NCBI GenBank assembly: GCA_027604005.1
Contig: JADGJT010000192.1
Location: 1 to 41,067, forward strand
Length of the DNA stretch: 41,067 nucleotides
Source: Dinochytrium kinnereticum
Taxonomy: Eukaryota; Chytridiomycota; Chytridiomycetes; Chytridiales; Chytridiaceae
Direction: 5' to 3'
Positions within the stretch are counted from its first letter, which is position 1; every line of letters starts with the position of its first letter. A program made the translations under genes and the position numbers. Shown piece by piece: positions 1-8,633 of this stretch. The notes beneath the pieces were generated by a model. That model was given only the letters and a program-made list of their open reading frames with translations, did no database searches and was not told the origin of the DNA.

Positions 1-1663
1 GCCCCACTACCGGAAGGGTGGGAGTGGATGGGGAAGGGAGTCGTCCAGGGATCAAGGGACTCAGGGGGAGGAAAGAACTCACTCAGAACCGGCAACCTTG
101 CATTACTTTAAGGAGCAAAAAACCATCAGCTTTATTGTAATACTAAAATCATCCTTTTATACAGGAATCAATTAATAAAAAATATTGCAAAATAACATAA
201 AGGAACAACAAAAACATATATGAAGATCAGGACACGGGCCGGAGAAGGGTAAACAGGTGCCCCGCGCCATCGAACTGGAATAAAAGTGAACATTGCCGGT
301 GACTCTATTCCAGACCTGCGGGAAAGGCAGGCCTGCCGTAAAGGCGGCAACAATACCAAATAAAGAAAAGAAATGAGAAACGCAACAAAAGCTCGCCAAG
401 GACAGAAAAACCCTCTAAAGGAAAGAAAAAAGAAAAGCGTGGAAAAAACCGTCTTTTACGGAAAAACAACTTAAGTGAGGGAAAAGGTACACAGAGGACT
501 TAGTGTTTTAGGACGACTCGCCCCAGTGAACATGTGAGAAAGGCTAAATTCTAACATAATCTTTTCCCACATTGTTATCACCACGACTTACTTGCAAGTT
601 TCACCTTACCCTTCCCTTCTCCCCATCCTAAATTAGTTTTTCTTCTGAGGGATTTTAAAGAACTGTTGACCGCAACAGCTGCACCAGTAAGGAAGGACAG
701 TAGTTTCTCTTTATCCTTGTTTTTGTTCTAGGACAGTCTTTTTATTATCCATTGAGGCGATTGCCGCTAGAGAACATTCTTTCTTGTACCAGGTGCTTGA
801 TTAGCACGGTTCTGGAGGGTGGAGGTGATGTGTCTTTCTGGGGGCAAAGACACGAGCATGAGTACTTAAAGGAAAAGGAAGGGGTTCTGGGTATGTGAAA
901 ACTATCTACTTCTTAATAAACTTTCTTAAGAAAAACCTCCTCTCAGCCTTTTATCAACAACTAAGTCTAAATATTCCCAGCAGAAAGCATGGTTTTATTC
1001 ATGGTTAGATGCTTCTTCCGACCTCATCTCCCATACGTCCTCACTCACCTAAATATTCCCAGCAGAAAACATGGGAATATTCGGTGCGACCTTTTTACTT
1101 CTTATTCCCCATCCCACGGCTGATGACTAGACTCCCAAACAAAGTCTTTAGGGTAAGGGTTCTCCCCTCTACCCTGTCCGGGGGCATTTGCCCGCCATGA
1201 TTTCTCTATTTATTTTGGATGTTTGAGAGAAGTGCTACAACAAGCGCGGCACAATATCAAGGCTTCCTGCATCTCCCATGCCGCCCTCACTTTTCTACTA
1301 TGGACAATAATTCTTCATGCCTATCCTCAAAAATGATTTTTAGGTTTGCGAAAACTCTCTATGTTGACATGGGCGTGAGAGTCCCAGAATCGAGTGTTAA
1401 AGCTTGTGAATAGGCAGTTGTCTTTTGTTGGGATACTTTAAGCCTTAAAAGAATTGAAGCAGAAAAAATCTAGGAATGTTAACTTGATGCTGATTACTTT
1501 GATGCTGGGGATTTAATCATAATGAGGGATATCCTCAGTTTTCTATCTATTTCATAAATAAATGCTATAGTAAACTGCATGTATGCCGAGGAAAAACAAA
1601 AAAACTGTCAAAGCAGAGAATGCAACTAAAACCCCCCTCTTCCCCCCCCCCACACACATAAGG
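1..1663. other. AT-rich stretch without a supportable gene
   Basis: Six-frame reading gives only short open frames with no recognisable domain and no chain of exons that joins in phase. The stretch is richer in A and T than the genes to its right. It contains a repeated AATATTCCCA-centred element near 968-1081 (separate entry). On the minus strand near 75-110 a GTGAGT follows a short open frame and could be the end of an exon whose gene lies to the left, but one splice signal is not enough to call it. Confidence 0.5.
968..1081. repeat. Two copies of an AATATTCCCA element, one a perfect inverted repeat
   Basis: A roughly 22-bp unit starting CTAAATATTCCCAGCAGAAA occurs at about 968-989 and again at about 1050-1071. 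In the second copy the left arm (1052-1061) is followed after a 10-base spacer by its exact reverse complement (1072-1081). In the first copy the right arm has decayed and only TGG remains. The form suits a dimeric protein-binding site or a small hairpin. Nothing nearby says which. Confidence 0.7.
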
Positions 1664-3085
1664 TTAATGTCCACGAACCCAAGGATGCGCCAGCACCCCC
1701 TCCATATCCAATCTAACCCCAACATCCACCGCCGTCATCCTCATCAGAAGATCTAAACACTCCTCCCCAACATCCCGTCTAACCACACCAACCGGATACC
1801 ACGCACAGCCCTCAAAAGCAACACCAAGCGGTTCTCCCCTCCTGGCACTCTTCCCCACTTCAGCAGGCAAGCACCCAGGCCCATGCAGCAACGAGTAAAG
1901 CACCATCCCAAGCGCAAACACATCCGCCTGAAAAGGATCGGCGGTTAAAAGCACCGAAGACGAAGGATGAAGGTTGGGAAGGATCTCAGGAGGGGTCATC
2001 TCACGGGTGCCATAAGCAGTGAGACGGTACTGACGGGAGGCGGTGGTTGCGTGCCCAAAGTCACAGAGCTTGACGGACAAATCCAAAGGATCAACAAGGA
2101 CATTCTCCTCCTTGAGGTCACCATGCGTGATACCCATACCGTGCAGATGGTGAACGGCTTTTGCGAGGTTTGAGAAGAGGGTGCGACAAGATGACATGGG
2201 TGCGGGGTTGAGGGGGTATGTGACGGATGGGGTTGAGAAGGAAGGCGTGGCGGTGGAGGGATCGTATTCCCGACGCGACATGGCGAGATTCCATGACCAA
2301 AGATCCGATGAGCCTGATGAGATGGGGAGCGAGCAAGATTTTTTTTGGCGGTCATTCCAAAACGTCAAAGGAGGGGAGGAGACGGAGGAGAGGGAGAAAG
2401 CAGAGTGACCATGAAGCTCGGTTATGAGGTAGAAATGCCTGGCGTCCTCCCAATGCGAGACATGGGTGAGTATGTTGGGGTGCGGGTTCTGACTTGAGAT
2501 GAGGTCGAGCACTCGAATCTCTGCGGGAAGGTCACGTTTGTTCTTGCTGCTGCTGCTGCTGCAGTTGATCCGATATATGATCTTGATGGCGTGCGTTGGC
2601 TGACCACGAGAATGAGAAGGGTGATGATGGCGATCATCCTTCTCCCGCCTTTCGCCGCTCGCGACACTGGCAGAAAGGACAACCCCATTTGACCCAAACC
2701 CGATAATGCCGTGAACAGAGAATGCGTCCAAGAATATAGAGTTTCGAAGCGCATATCTGACTGCGATGCGGGCGTTGCGCTCATTGGGGTCTCTGGTTTC
2801 TGAGTGATCATTGATGCTATCCTGGTGAGAGTCTGTGAAAGCAGTGGTGGTGGTGGTTGATGCAGTGGTGTGAGAAAATCCCGAGTCGAGACGCAGGGGT
2901 GTCACTTTGGAGAGGAGGTGGCTGATGTGGGGTGGAGGAGGTGGGGGAGGCGGGGAAGGAGGCGGCGTGATGATTCCCAGGTTGACGGTGGTGTGTGATG
3001 CAGCTGATGAGGAGAATGAGCAGAAGGAGGTGTACCGCATGGAGGGTGAAGGCGGAGGGGAAGGGGGGAGTGGGTGTGCAGGCAT
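1664..3085 (-). CDS. Serine/threonine protein kinase, non-RD type, long disordered N terminus
   Basis: Single-exon gene of 473 residues from ATG 3085. The first ~120 residues are rich in Pro, Ser and Thr, including a run of nine prolines. The kinase fold follows: glycine loop GFGSNG near residue 130, ATP-binding Lys in HAIKII near 168, catalytic loop HGDLKEEN near 321, DFG near 342, and TPPEIL in place of the usual APE. The open frame extends further upstream without an ATG, so 3085 is the first usable start. The Arg before the catalytic Asp is Gly (HGD, not HRD), so this is a non-RD kinase and may not need activation-loop phosphorylation. About 75 residues (roughly 225-299) are inserted between the hinge and helix E. 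They are Ser-rich and could hide an in-frame intron. The general shape resembles fungal Sks1/Ran1-type kinases, but I would not assign an orthologue. Confidence 0.9.
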   Translation of the reverse strand: MPAHPLPPSPPPSPSMRYTSFCSFSSSAASHTTVNLGIITPPPSPPPPPPPPHISHLLSKVTPLRLDSGFSHTTASTTTTTAFTDSHQDSINDHSETRDPNERNARIAVRYALRNSIFLDAFSVHGIIGFGSNGVVLSASVASGERREKDDRHHHPSHSRGQPTHAIKIIYRINCSSSSSKNKRDLPAEIRVLDLISSQNPHPNILTHVSHWEDARHFYLITELHGHSAFSLSSVSSPPLTFWNDRQKKSCSLPISSGSSDLWSWNLAMSRREYDPSTATPSFSTPSVTYPLNPAPMSSCRTLFSNLAKAVHHLHGMGITHGDLKEENVLVDPLDLSVKLCDFGHATTASRQYRLTAYGTREMTPPEILPNLHPSSSVLLTADPFQADVFALGMVLYSLLHGPGCLPAEVGKSARRGEPLGVAFEGCAWYPVGVVRRDVGEECLDLLMRMTAVDVGVRLDMEGVLAHPWVRGH

Positions 3086-3721
3086 GGTTGTTTGATTGTT
3101 GCAGGTTGGTGAGCAAGAGTAAATGCAGCGCAAGTGGCTAGTAAAACACGAGCAGAGAGCCTTTATTTATACTGTTTTCAAGCCAGGAAGGAGTGCGTCA
3201 AGGACAGCGTGTGCTGAACAAGTCAGTCAGTCAGCCAGCCAGCCAGCCAGCGGAGAAGAAGAAAGTCCATTCGCATTGAGTCAGAACACTCTCGCTCCCT
3301 TCACAGAAAGTAAAATATTCCGAACACCCTTCATGAATATTTTCAAAAGAACATGTCAACATGTTCACACTTCCCCTTCAACTTTCAAACCCAGAAGAAG
3401 GTTCACAGATGCATCTTTGTGACTCAATCGCCTCTCACCTCAACCACATCCTCCACCACCCGCTGCTGAGCGAAGGGTGCTGTGCTTGCTTCTGTTGGCC
3501 TCAACGTCCATGCTGATGCGCACACAGCTCGCTCGTCGAGGATGCGTGTTCGGAGTCAGGCCAAGGCTGGTCTAGACCCCTTATCCGTCCCTTCGCAGCA
3601 ACGACAAAAGTTTGGCATTGGCATATACTCCTCAACCTATGACACTCCCTGGTTACCAAGCCGTTAGGTATCGAGAGTGCTCCTGTTGGTTCGTTCCTAT
3701 CGTTGTGTGCAGGCAAGGTGG
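3086..3721. other. Upstream region of the kinase gene
   Basis: No supportable gene. It should hold the kinase promoter and 5' leader. A tetranucleotide run, CAGT changing to CAGC, lies at about 3222-3251. The rest shows no repeats or recognised sites. Confidence 0.5.
3222..3251. repeat. CAGT/CAGC tetranucleotide microsatellite
   Basis: Three CAGT-type units run directly into about five CAGC-type units, in the upstream region of the kinase gene. A simple repeat with no evident role. Confidence 0.85.
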
Positions 3722-4140
3722 TCAGGAAAGCCTCTCTTTTGCCTTCTGCGCTCCAAGCTTCAAGTATCGTCTCCACCCAATTGATGCCCGCTCATTCGTC
3801 ATTCTCTTAATCCATGCATTCCTCTTCTCACTTTGGTCTGCACTCTGTTTGTTTCTGCCTGTTGAAGGGACGGTGGCTTTGCTGGGAGCAAAAGTATCGT
3901 TTTGGAACCTAGTTAACAAACCGCAACTCCCAGATTGAGGCCTGAAAACACAAGATGTGAACGTCGATAGGTAGAGGCATACCTGCTCCTGCAGTGCTTT
4001 TCGTTCTGCTGATTCCGCTGTGTAAATCGAAAGAGGAAACGTTTGGCCCAACGACTTTACGATGTTGGCTCTTGGAAATATGGCGCTGATGGGTCACTGC
4101 GTTTCGGCGATCCAGCTTTCCACGATTCCAGGGCTATCAT
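3722..4140 (-). CDS. Candidate small two-exon gene, product unknown (weak)
   Basis: A possible 99-residue protein. Exon 4061-4140 starts with ATG and reads MIALESWKAG, ending at a GTAAAG donor. Exon 3722-3941 follows a TTTTCAG acceptor and ends in TGA. The phases match, 80 plus 220 bases making 100 codons. The C-terminal third is basic and looks helical. I recognise no family. The proposed 119-bp intron contains a second plausible donor (GTATGC) and its own open frame, so other splice forms are possible, or the region may be non-coding. Its only support is the splice signals and the matching phase. Confidence 0.27.
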
Positions 4141-4865
4141 GACGGATGACGCCTTTGAAATCGGCTCACATCCTCCTTTTCTTATCAGCTTACTTTTTCC
4201 TCTTTTTTTCCTTTTTTTTTTCCCCCTCTCTTATGTATTTACTTGTTTTATGCGCTTCAAGTTTCACTTGGCACTGGGTCCGCGATGTCGTGCTGGGAAG
4301 GATGTGACTGACACTTGTTATCACTGCTACCAAATGTACGCTTGCATTCAGCATACAAATACCAATCCTAATGAACTCATCTTTTGGCTTTTCTACTCGT
4401 TTTTTTGCTTTTTCGAATCATTCCATCTGTTTCCTGTTTCTCGGCCTCAGTGTGCTGGCTGCCTTGGTCACTTGATTTCTTTGAAAATCAGAGGCATGCC
4501 ATACCTTTGGGACCAAGGTTTGGTGGAATCATATATCCCTATCAGCGCCGAACCAACTTGAGGTGGACAAAGTGACGCACTGGCGAAACTAAAATGAGAA
4601 AAACAAAAATACACTGCAAAAAGGGACATGAAGATGGGTTCCCTTACTCCCCCCAAAGTCTGCCCACAATGCTTTATTCAAAACTGCAAGAGCAACCACA
4701 ACGCGTCAACCACAATTTCTAACCACGGGACAAAATAAATTGAGGGCAACGATGGGAAAGCAATGAGCAAAGAAAGAAAAGCATATTACAAGGAGACCTC
4801 AGCAAACAAAGAAATCAACCAAATCAGGATAAGAATATACATCCCTAGTCGGTCAATATATTTGC
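4141..4865. other. Spacer downstream of eL8, no gene seen
   Basis: Holds the eL8 3' untranslated region on the minus strand and a pyrimidine-rich stretch near 4190-4250. The open frames here have no recognisable domain and no convincing splice partners. Confidence 0.5.
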
Positions 4866-6198
4866 TTACTTCTGACCAGCAGCAGCCTCACGGGCGAGAG
4901 CCTTGAGACGCTTGGAGGTGCGCGCAACAGACTTAGCGCCCATGATACCTCCACCCCACTGCCTGCGGGTCTCCTCAGCCTTCTCATTGTCTATAAAAAA
5001 GAGGGATTGAGTAAGTTCAAGTAAAAGGACCAGTAAGATAGATATAAACCAGGAAGAAAGAAAAACTCACAGTTGATCTTAACGGCAGACACAAGAGCAG
5101 CAAGCTCGCTCTTGTCCTCAGGGCGAACCTCAGTGATGGCAAGCGCGGTGGCAGTCTTCTTGTGCACAACAGTCCCAAGCCTGGACTTGGACTTGACAAT
5201 GGCGTAGGGCACACCCATCTTCCTGCAGAGGGCAGGGAGCCAGAGAACGATCTCAATGGGGTCGACATCGTGGGCAATCAAGACAAGCTGAGCCTTCTTG
5301 GCCTCAATAAGGGCAGCAATGTGGTTGATGCCGTACTTGACGACAACGGGCTTCTTACCCTGGTCGATCTTGCCACCAGCAGCAACCTTCTCGGCGGCAG
5401 CGGTGAGACGGGCCTTCTTCTCAACCTTGGTCTCGGGGCGGTACTTGGTGAGAAGCTTGAAGGCCTGGGTGGCTAAAGATTAAATTCATTAGCTCCCTGA
5501 TACGACATCCGCATGGACCAAACTGCAACTCAGTTGAAAGCTCACCAGTGTTCTTGTCCAGGGTCTTGGTGAACTGGTTGATCGCGGGGGGGACCTTCAA
5601 GCGCTGCTTGAGGATGGTCTTCTGCCTCTGAAGACGGACATACTCGGGCCACTTGACGAAACGAGTAAGGTCACGCTTGGGCTGAATGCTGGCACCTAAT
5701 TCATGGCAAAACGTTGAGTGTCAGAAGCTAATAACACCCAATATGAGACCAAGACAAAAACTCACCAATGGCGAACGAGCGGGAGTTCTTCTCGATCAAG
5801 GGGTTGGCGGGAGCCTTGGTGGCGGTCTTCTTGACTCCGAGAGGAGCGGCAGCAACCTTCTTCCCCTTAGCAGCGGCTTTAGGAGGCTGTTTGGTTTGGA
5901 CAGAGAGGACAGGCACGTCAATAAAAACGATAGAGCCTCGGTTTTGGTACAGTTGCCTCCCGATTCATGGTTTTCCAGAGTCCTGCTGTCACCCACGGCC
6001 TGCATGCAACACATCACCAGGCAACGTCCTCTCAACCATCCATCCATCCCATCCATCCATCCGGCCCATCCATCCGCATCCCAGACCGCCATCTCCTCTC
6101 CATATCCAATGAGCCATCCCTCGATCATCATCATCCTCAACCCCTCGATGACATCCTGCAAGTCGTCCAAGGTCCCGTCGTCGCCATCAACTCACCAT
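4866..6198 (-). CDS. RPL8: Ribosomal protein eL8 (L8/L7a), large subunit
   Basis: A protein of the 60S ribosomal subunit. Five exons: 6196-6198 (the ATG alone), 5766-5886, 5546-5695, 5071-5472 and 4866-4990, giving 266 residues, normal for fungal eL8. The start was decided by splicing. The long open frame over exon 2 has no ATG, but an AAACAG acceptor puts exon 2 at [10 protein letters not shown], and 309 bp upstream an ATG is followed directly by GTGAGT. Family signatures are plain: [19 protein letters not shown], the L7Ae-type core with [10 protein letters not shown] and HDVDPIE, and the C-terminal QWGGGIMG. The first intron contains a CATC tandem repeat. I looked there for a box C/D snoRNA, since animal RPL7A introns carry them, and found a C-box-like GATGATGA but no matching D box. 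It is divergent from TMEM18 with 96 bp between start codons. Confidence 0.96.
6036..6076. repeat. CATC tandem repeat inside eL8 intron 1
   Basis: About nine imperfect CATC units with a few interrupting bases, within the long first intron of the eL8 gene. Probably a simple-sequence expansion. Confidence 0.85.
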
Positions 6199-6294
6199 GT
6201 CTGTCCAATTATGAATGAAAAAGAGGGATCGTAAAATTCTCACCACCCATCCTTGACTCCTGCACCCGTCACACAATCCAGCAACCAAACCCCA
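6199..6294. promoter_or_regulatory. 96-bp divergent promoter of eL8 and TMEM18
   Basis: Only 96 bp separate the eL8 start codon (-) from the TMEM18 start codon (+), so both 5' leaders and core promoters must fit or overlap here. In the eL8 direction it contains TGTGACGG, one mismatch from the reverse of the fission-yeast HomolD box (CAGTCACA) of ribosomal-protein promoters. That resemblance may be chance. No TATA box stands out. Confidence 0.55.
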
Positions 6295-7228
6295 ATGGAG
6301 ACCATCCAACACAGCCTGGCGGACGCATGGGAGCGGGCGACGGCAGCCATGAACGAGGTGATGGCCTTCATCATGGACACCACGGCCACGGCGACATCTC
6401 CTGCGATGCAGGAACCCAGCCGTCGTGCTGGAGGCGAGAAACACACGTTCAAGTTTGGGGACAGCGAGAGCATGCAGAAGGCCCTTGACGAGTTCATACG
6501 AGACTCGAAGCATTTTTACACTGCGGTAAAGAATGCATTTGTTTTCAGCTCTCTATGGTGGGATGGATTCTTTTTTTTTGTCTTTTTCTAATGCTGGGGA
6601 GGACCCATGCCTCTAACTAATTGGTATATTTCTCTTGCCTTTACGCAGATTGATTGGAAGGAACCGTTCATCCTCTCGCTCATCGGATTTCACATATTGA
6701 CGTTGTTTTGGATAATTGCGGTCAGGAAGAGCCAGACTCTTCTTATGGGCACCATGACCCTACTCGGTGAGGCTTCTCCTCCTGTTGGACCTCTAAGTTT
6801 TTTCCCATTCTTGTTGAGCAGTGGAGTCTGACTATCTCGGTTGAAAAAAAAAAATGTATACATGTGTGTGCAGGATGCATAGTCTTCACCTCTGAACGCG
6901 CCAACGCATGGTTAAGCCAAAACCATCACGTAGTGACCGAAACCAACTATTTTGACAAAAGCGGGGCCTTCATGGCCATCATGTTATCGACGCCTATCGT
7001 CATCAACCTCACCCTAATTATGGTACCTCTCTTCATCATCTTCCCCTTTATTCATCTCCTGAACTTTTTTAACCACCCTTCTTCCCACTCAATGAATATT
7101 GACACAACCAGTTTTTCCTACTCCGAATCGTTCTCAACCTGATGTCAGTGCTCAAGTCGAACCAGATCAAGGCAAAGAGAGTGAATCAAATGAAAGCAGG
7201 GGCTTCCAAATCCAAAAAAAAGGAATGA
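6295..7228 (+). CDS. TMEM18: TMEM18-family membrane protein
   Basis: Four exons (6295-6525, 6649-6766, 6874-7022, 7112-7228) give 204 residues. Animal TMEM18 is about 140 residues; the extra length here is a polar N-terminal extension. From exon 2 the family pattern is clear: IDWKEPFIL before the first membrane helix, a second helix with GCIVF, then NYFDKSGAFMAIMLSTP and a third helix. The C terminus is strongly basic (KAKRVNQMKAG and a final SKSKKKE), matching the basic tail of animal TMEM18 that is linked to nuclear-envelope location and DNA binding. The last acceptor was chosen at 7111 because only that exon continues the hydrophobic helix (FFLLRIVLNL) and keeps frame. Its function in fungi is not known to me. 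Confidence 0.85.
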
Positions 7229-7326
7229 TTTGTTTCCTTTTTCTTTTGTTTTTCGAAATAACAGTGAAAGGGGGTAGGGCATTCTCGATATTATTTATTG
7301 GAGACATCAGTTGAAGATACATTTTT

Positions 7327-8589
7327 TCACGCTTGAAGCACTTGGGGTGTTGATAGAGCTGCTGAGGTGGTCTTATCTTTCTCTTTTGGGGGTGCGGTGG
7401 TGAAGATGTGGCCTTGGTGCATGAAGTGGATGATGAGGGATGTACAGAAATGATGTGAAATTGCCTGTTAAAGGGGGGAAAATAAGACATTAAACGAAAA
7501 CCCCTCCAGTAGGAGCCACTATCCAAAAGAAGAAACAATTAATGAATAATCCTTACTTGAACCACAGTGAATGGAATTAAGGTGAAGCTGATGTTGTTCA
7601 ATTTATGGAAATTATCCCTCCATAGCCATGGTTCCTTACAGCTCGCCGCCATCTCTGCAGGCACCGTGTCCATGTTCACCAACTTATTGTCGATGCAGCT
7701 GTCAAGCCCATTGTACGTGCTCCGTTCACAGCATCTGATCTGTATGAACGTGGCTTCGGTTTGAAGCACAAAGAAAACGACAGAGATCAGGAAAGTCCAA
7801 ACACCACTCAACAGAAGGTACTGATTGAAAACAAAAGGGTAATGTCAACTCATCATTATGATATAATTAGATGTTATCAAAGAGTGAAGTTTGCAAGAGG
7901 ATAGGAGGTGTAAGCTTACAAGCAGGTAGAGGAACGCGAGTTTCTTTGGATCTGGTTGCTTTTTTGGCATTATGGCGAGCCTGTAGATGAGGAATGCGAT
8001 ACTGCAACCGGCTTGTCCCATGCAGAAAAGAGATATGTACCATCTCTCATGATACGGATGTATCGCAATGAGTCCAATGGAGATGACCTGTTTCAAACAA
8101 ACGGGAACGAAATTTGATTCGAGCAAGATATCGTTAGAAAAGCTCATGTCACATTACAAGATAACAACAAAGGCGTCTTCGAGTAAGGAATATTTGACAA
8201 TATGAAGGATTACAGGCAACAGCAACAATAACAAAAACAAAAACAAAGCAAATAAAGGTCAAAACTCTTACAGCTTGAACTATTTGAAGATTCGTCTGAA
8301 TGCGAGGATTTATCTGAATGACCTCAAATATCCTTTTATATTTCTCAATAATACTGAGAAGGCTCTCCATCCGATTCAGCTGCACCGTGGGCTTTGTCAA
8401 TGCCGTCGCAGCCCTCGTAGCCCTCCGCTGCTGGTTGCTAGGATCCGCCGACATAATCCTCTGCATCTTTTCCAGCCGCACCGACGACTCCTCCATCTGC
8501 GATCGATTCTTCTGCTGCACCATCGGGAGTGCGCTCATCTGCTGCTGATCCAGCGTGCCCGCCGATGTGGGATTCCTGAACGACGACAT
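7327..8589 (-). CDS. Membrane protein with about four segments and a Cys-containing loop, family unknown
   Basis: Four exons (8272-8589, 7920-8087, 7557-7820, 7327-7464), all in phase 0, give 295 residues. Residues 1-106 are polar, with Gln- and Arg-rich helical stretches. Then come about four hydrophobic segments, starting at ISIGLIAI, CSIAFLIYRL, the run around WTFLISVVFFVLQ, and a last one around ISFTLIPFTVVQ. Between segments three and four lies a ~50-residue loop with RCCERS and two further cysteines, probably extracellular or lumenal and disulphide-bonded. The tail after segment four is short and polar. The CC pair recalls tetraspanins but the CCG motif and spacing are absent. The final exon could be read in another frame if the last acceptor is wrong; the chosen frame stops 98 bp from the TMEM18 stop with no overlap. 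I do not recognise the family. Confidence 0.6.
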
Positions 8590-8633
8590 GGTGATTTTTG
8601 TTGACAATCCCCCCTGACAATTCTCGGAAAAGG
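8590..8633. promoter_or_regulatory. 44-bp gap between divergent start codons
   Basis: The start codons of the membrane protein (-) and the hydrolase (+) are 44 bp apart. Both leaders cannot be contained in this gap unless they are extremely short, so the transcripts probably overlap at their 5' ends or start inside each other's first exon. No TATA-like element is visible. Confidence 0.55.

Noticed and set aside
3909..4097. Reading the small-gene candidate through the intron, ending in SIWELRFVN
   Set aside because: This frame has an in-frame stop shortly upstream and no ATG, so it cannot begin without another exon that I could not find.
5728..5916. eL8 starting at a GTG upstream of [10 protein letters not shown]
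   Set aside because: Nuclear genes of fungi start at ATG; the ATG-only exon and the AAACAG acceptor give a complete model.
5887..6195. Box C/D snoRNA in the first eL8 intron
   Set aside because: A GATGATGA C-box-like string exists on the sense strand, but there is no CTGA D box downstream in the intron and no terminal stem.
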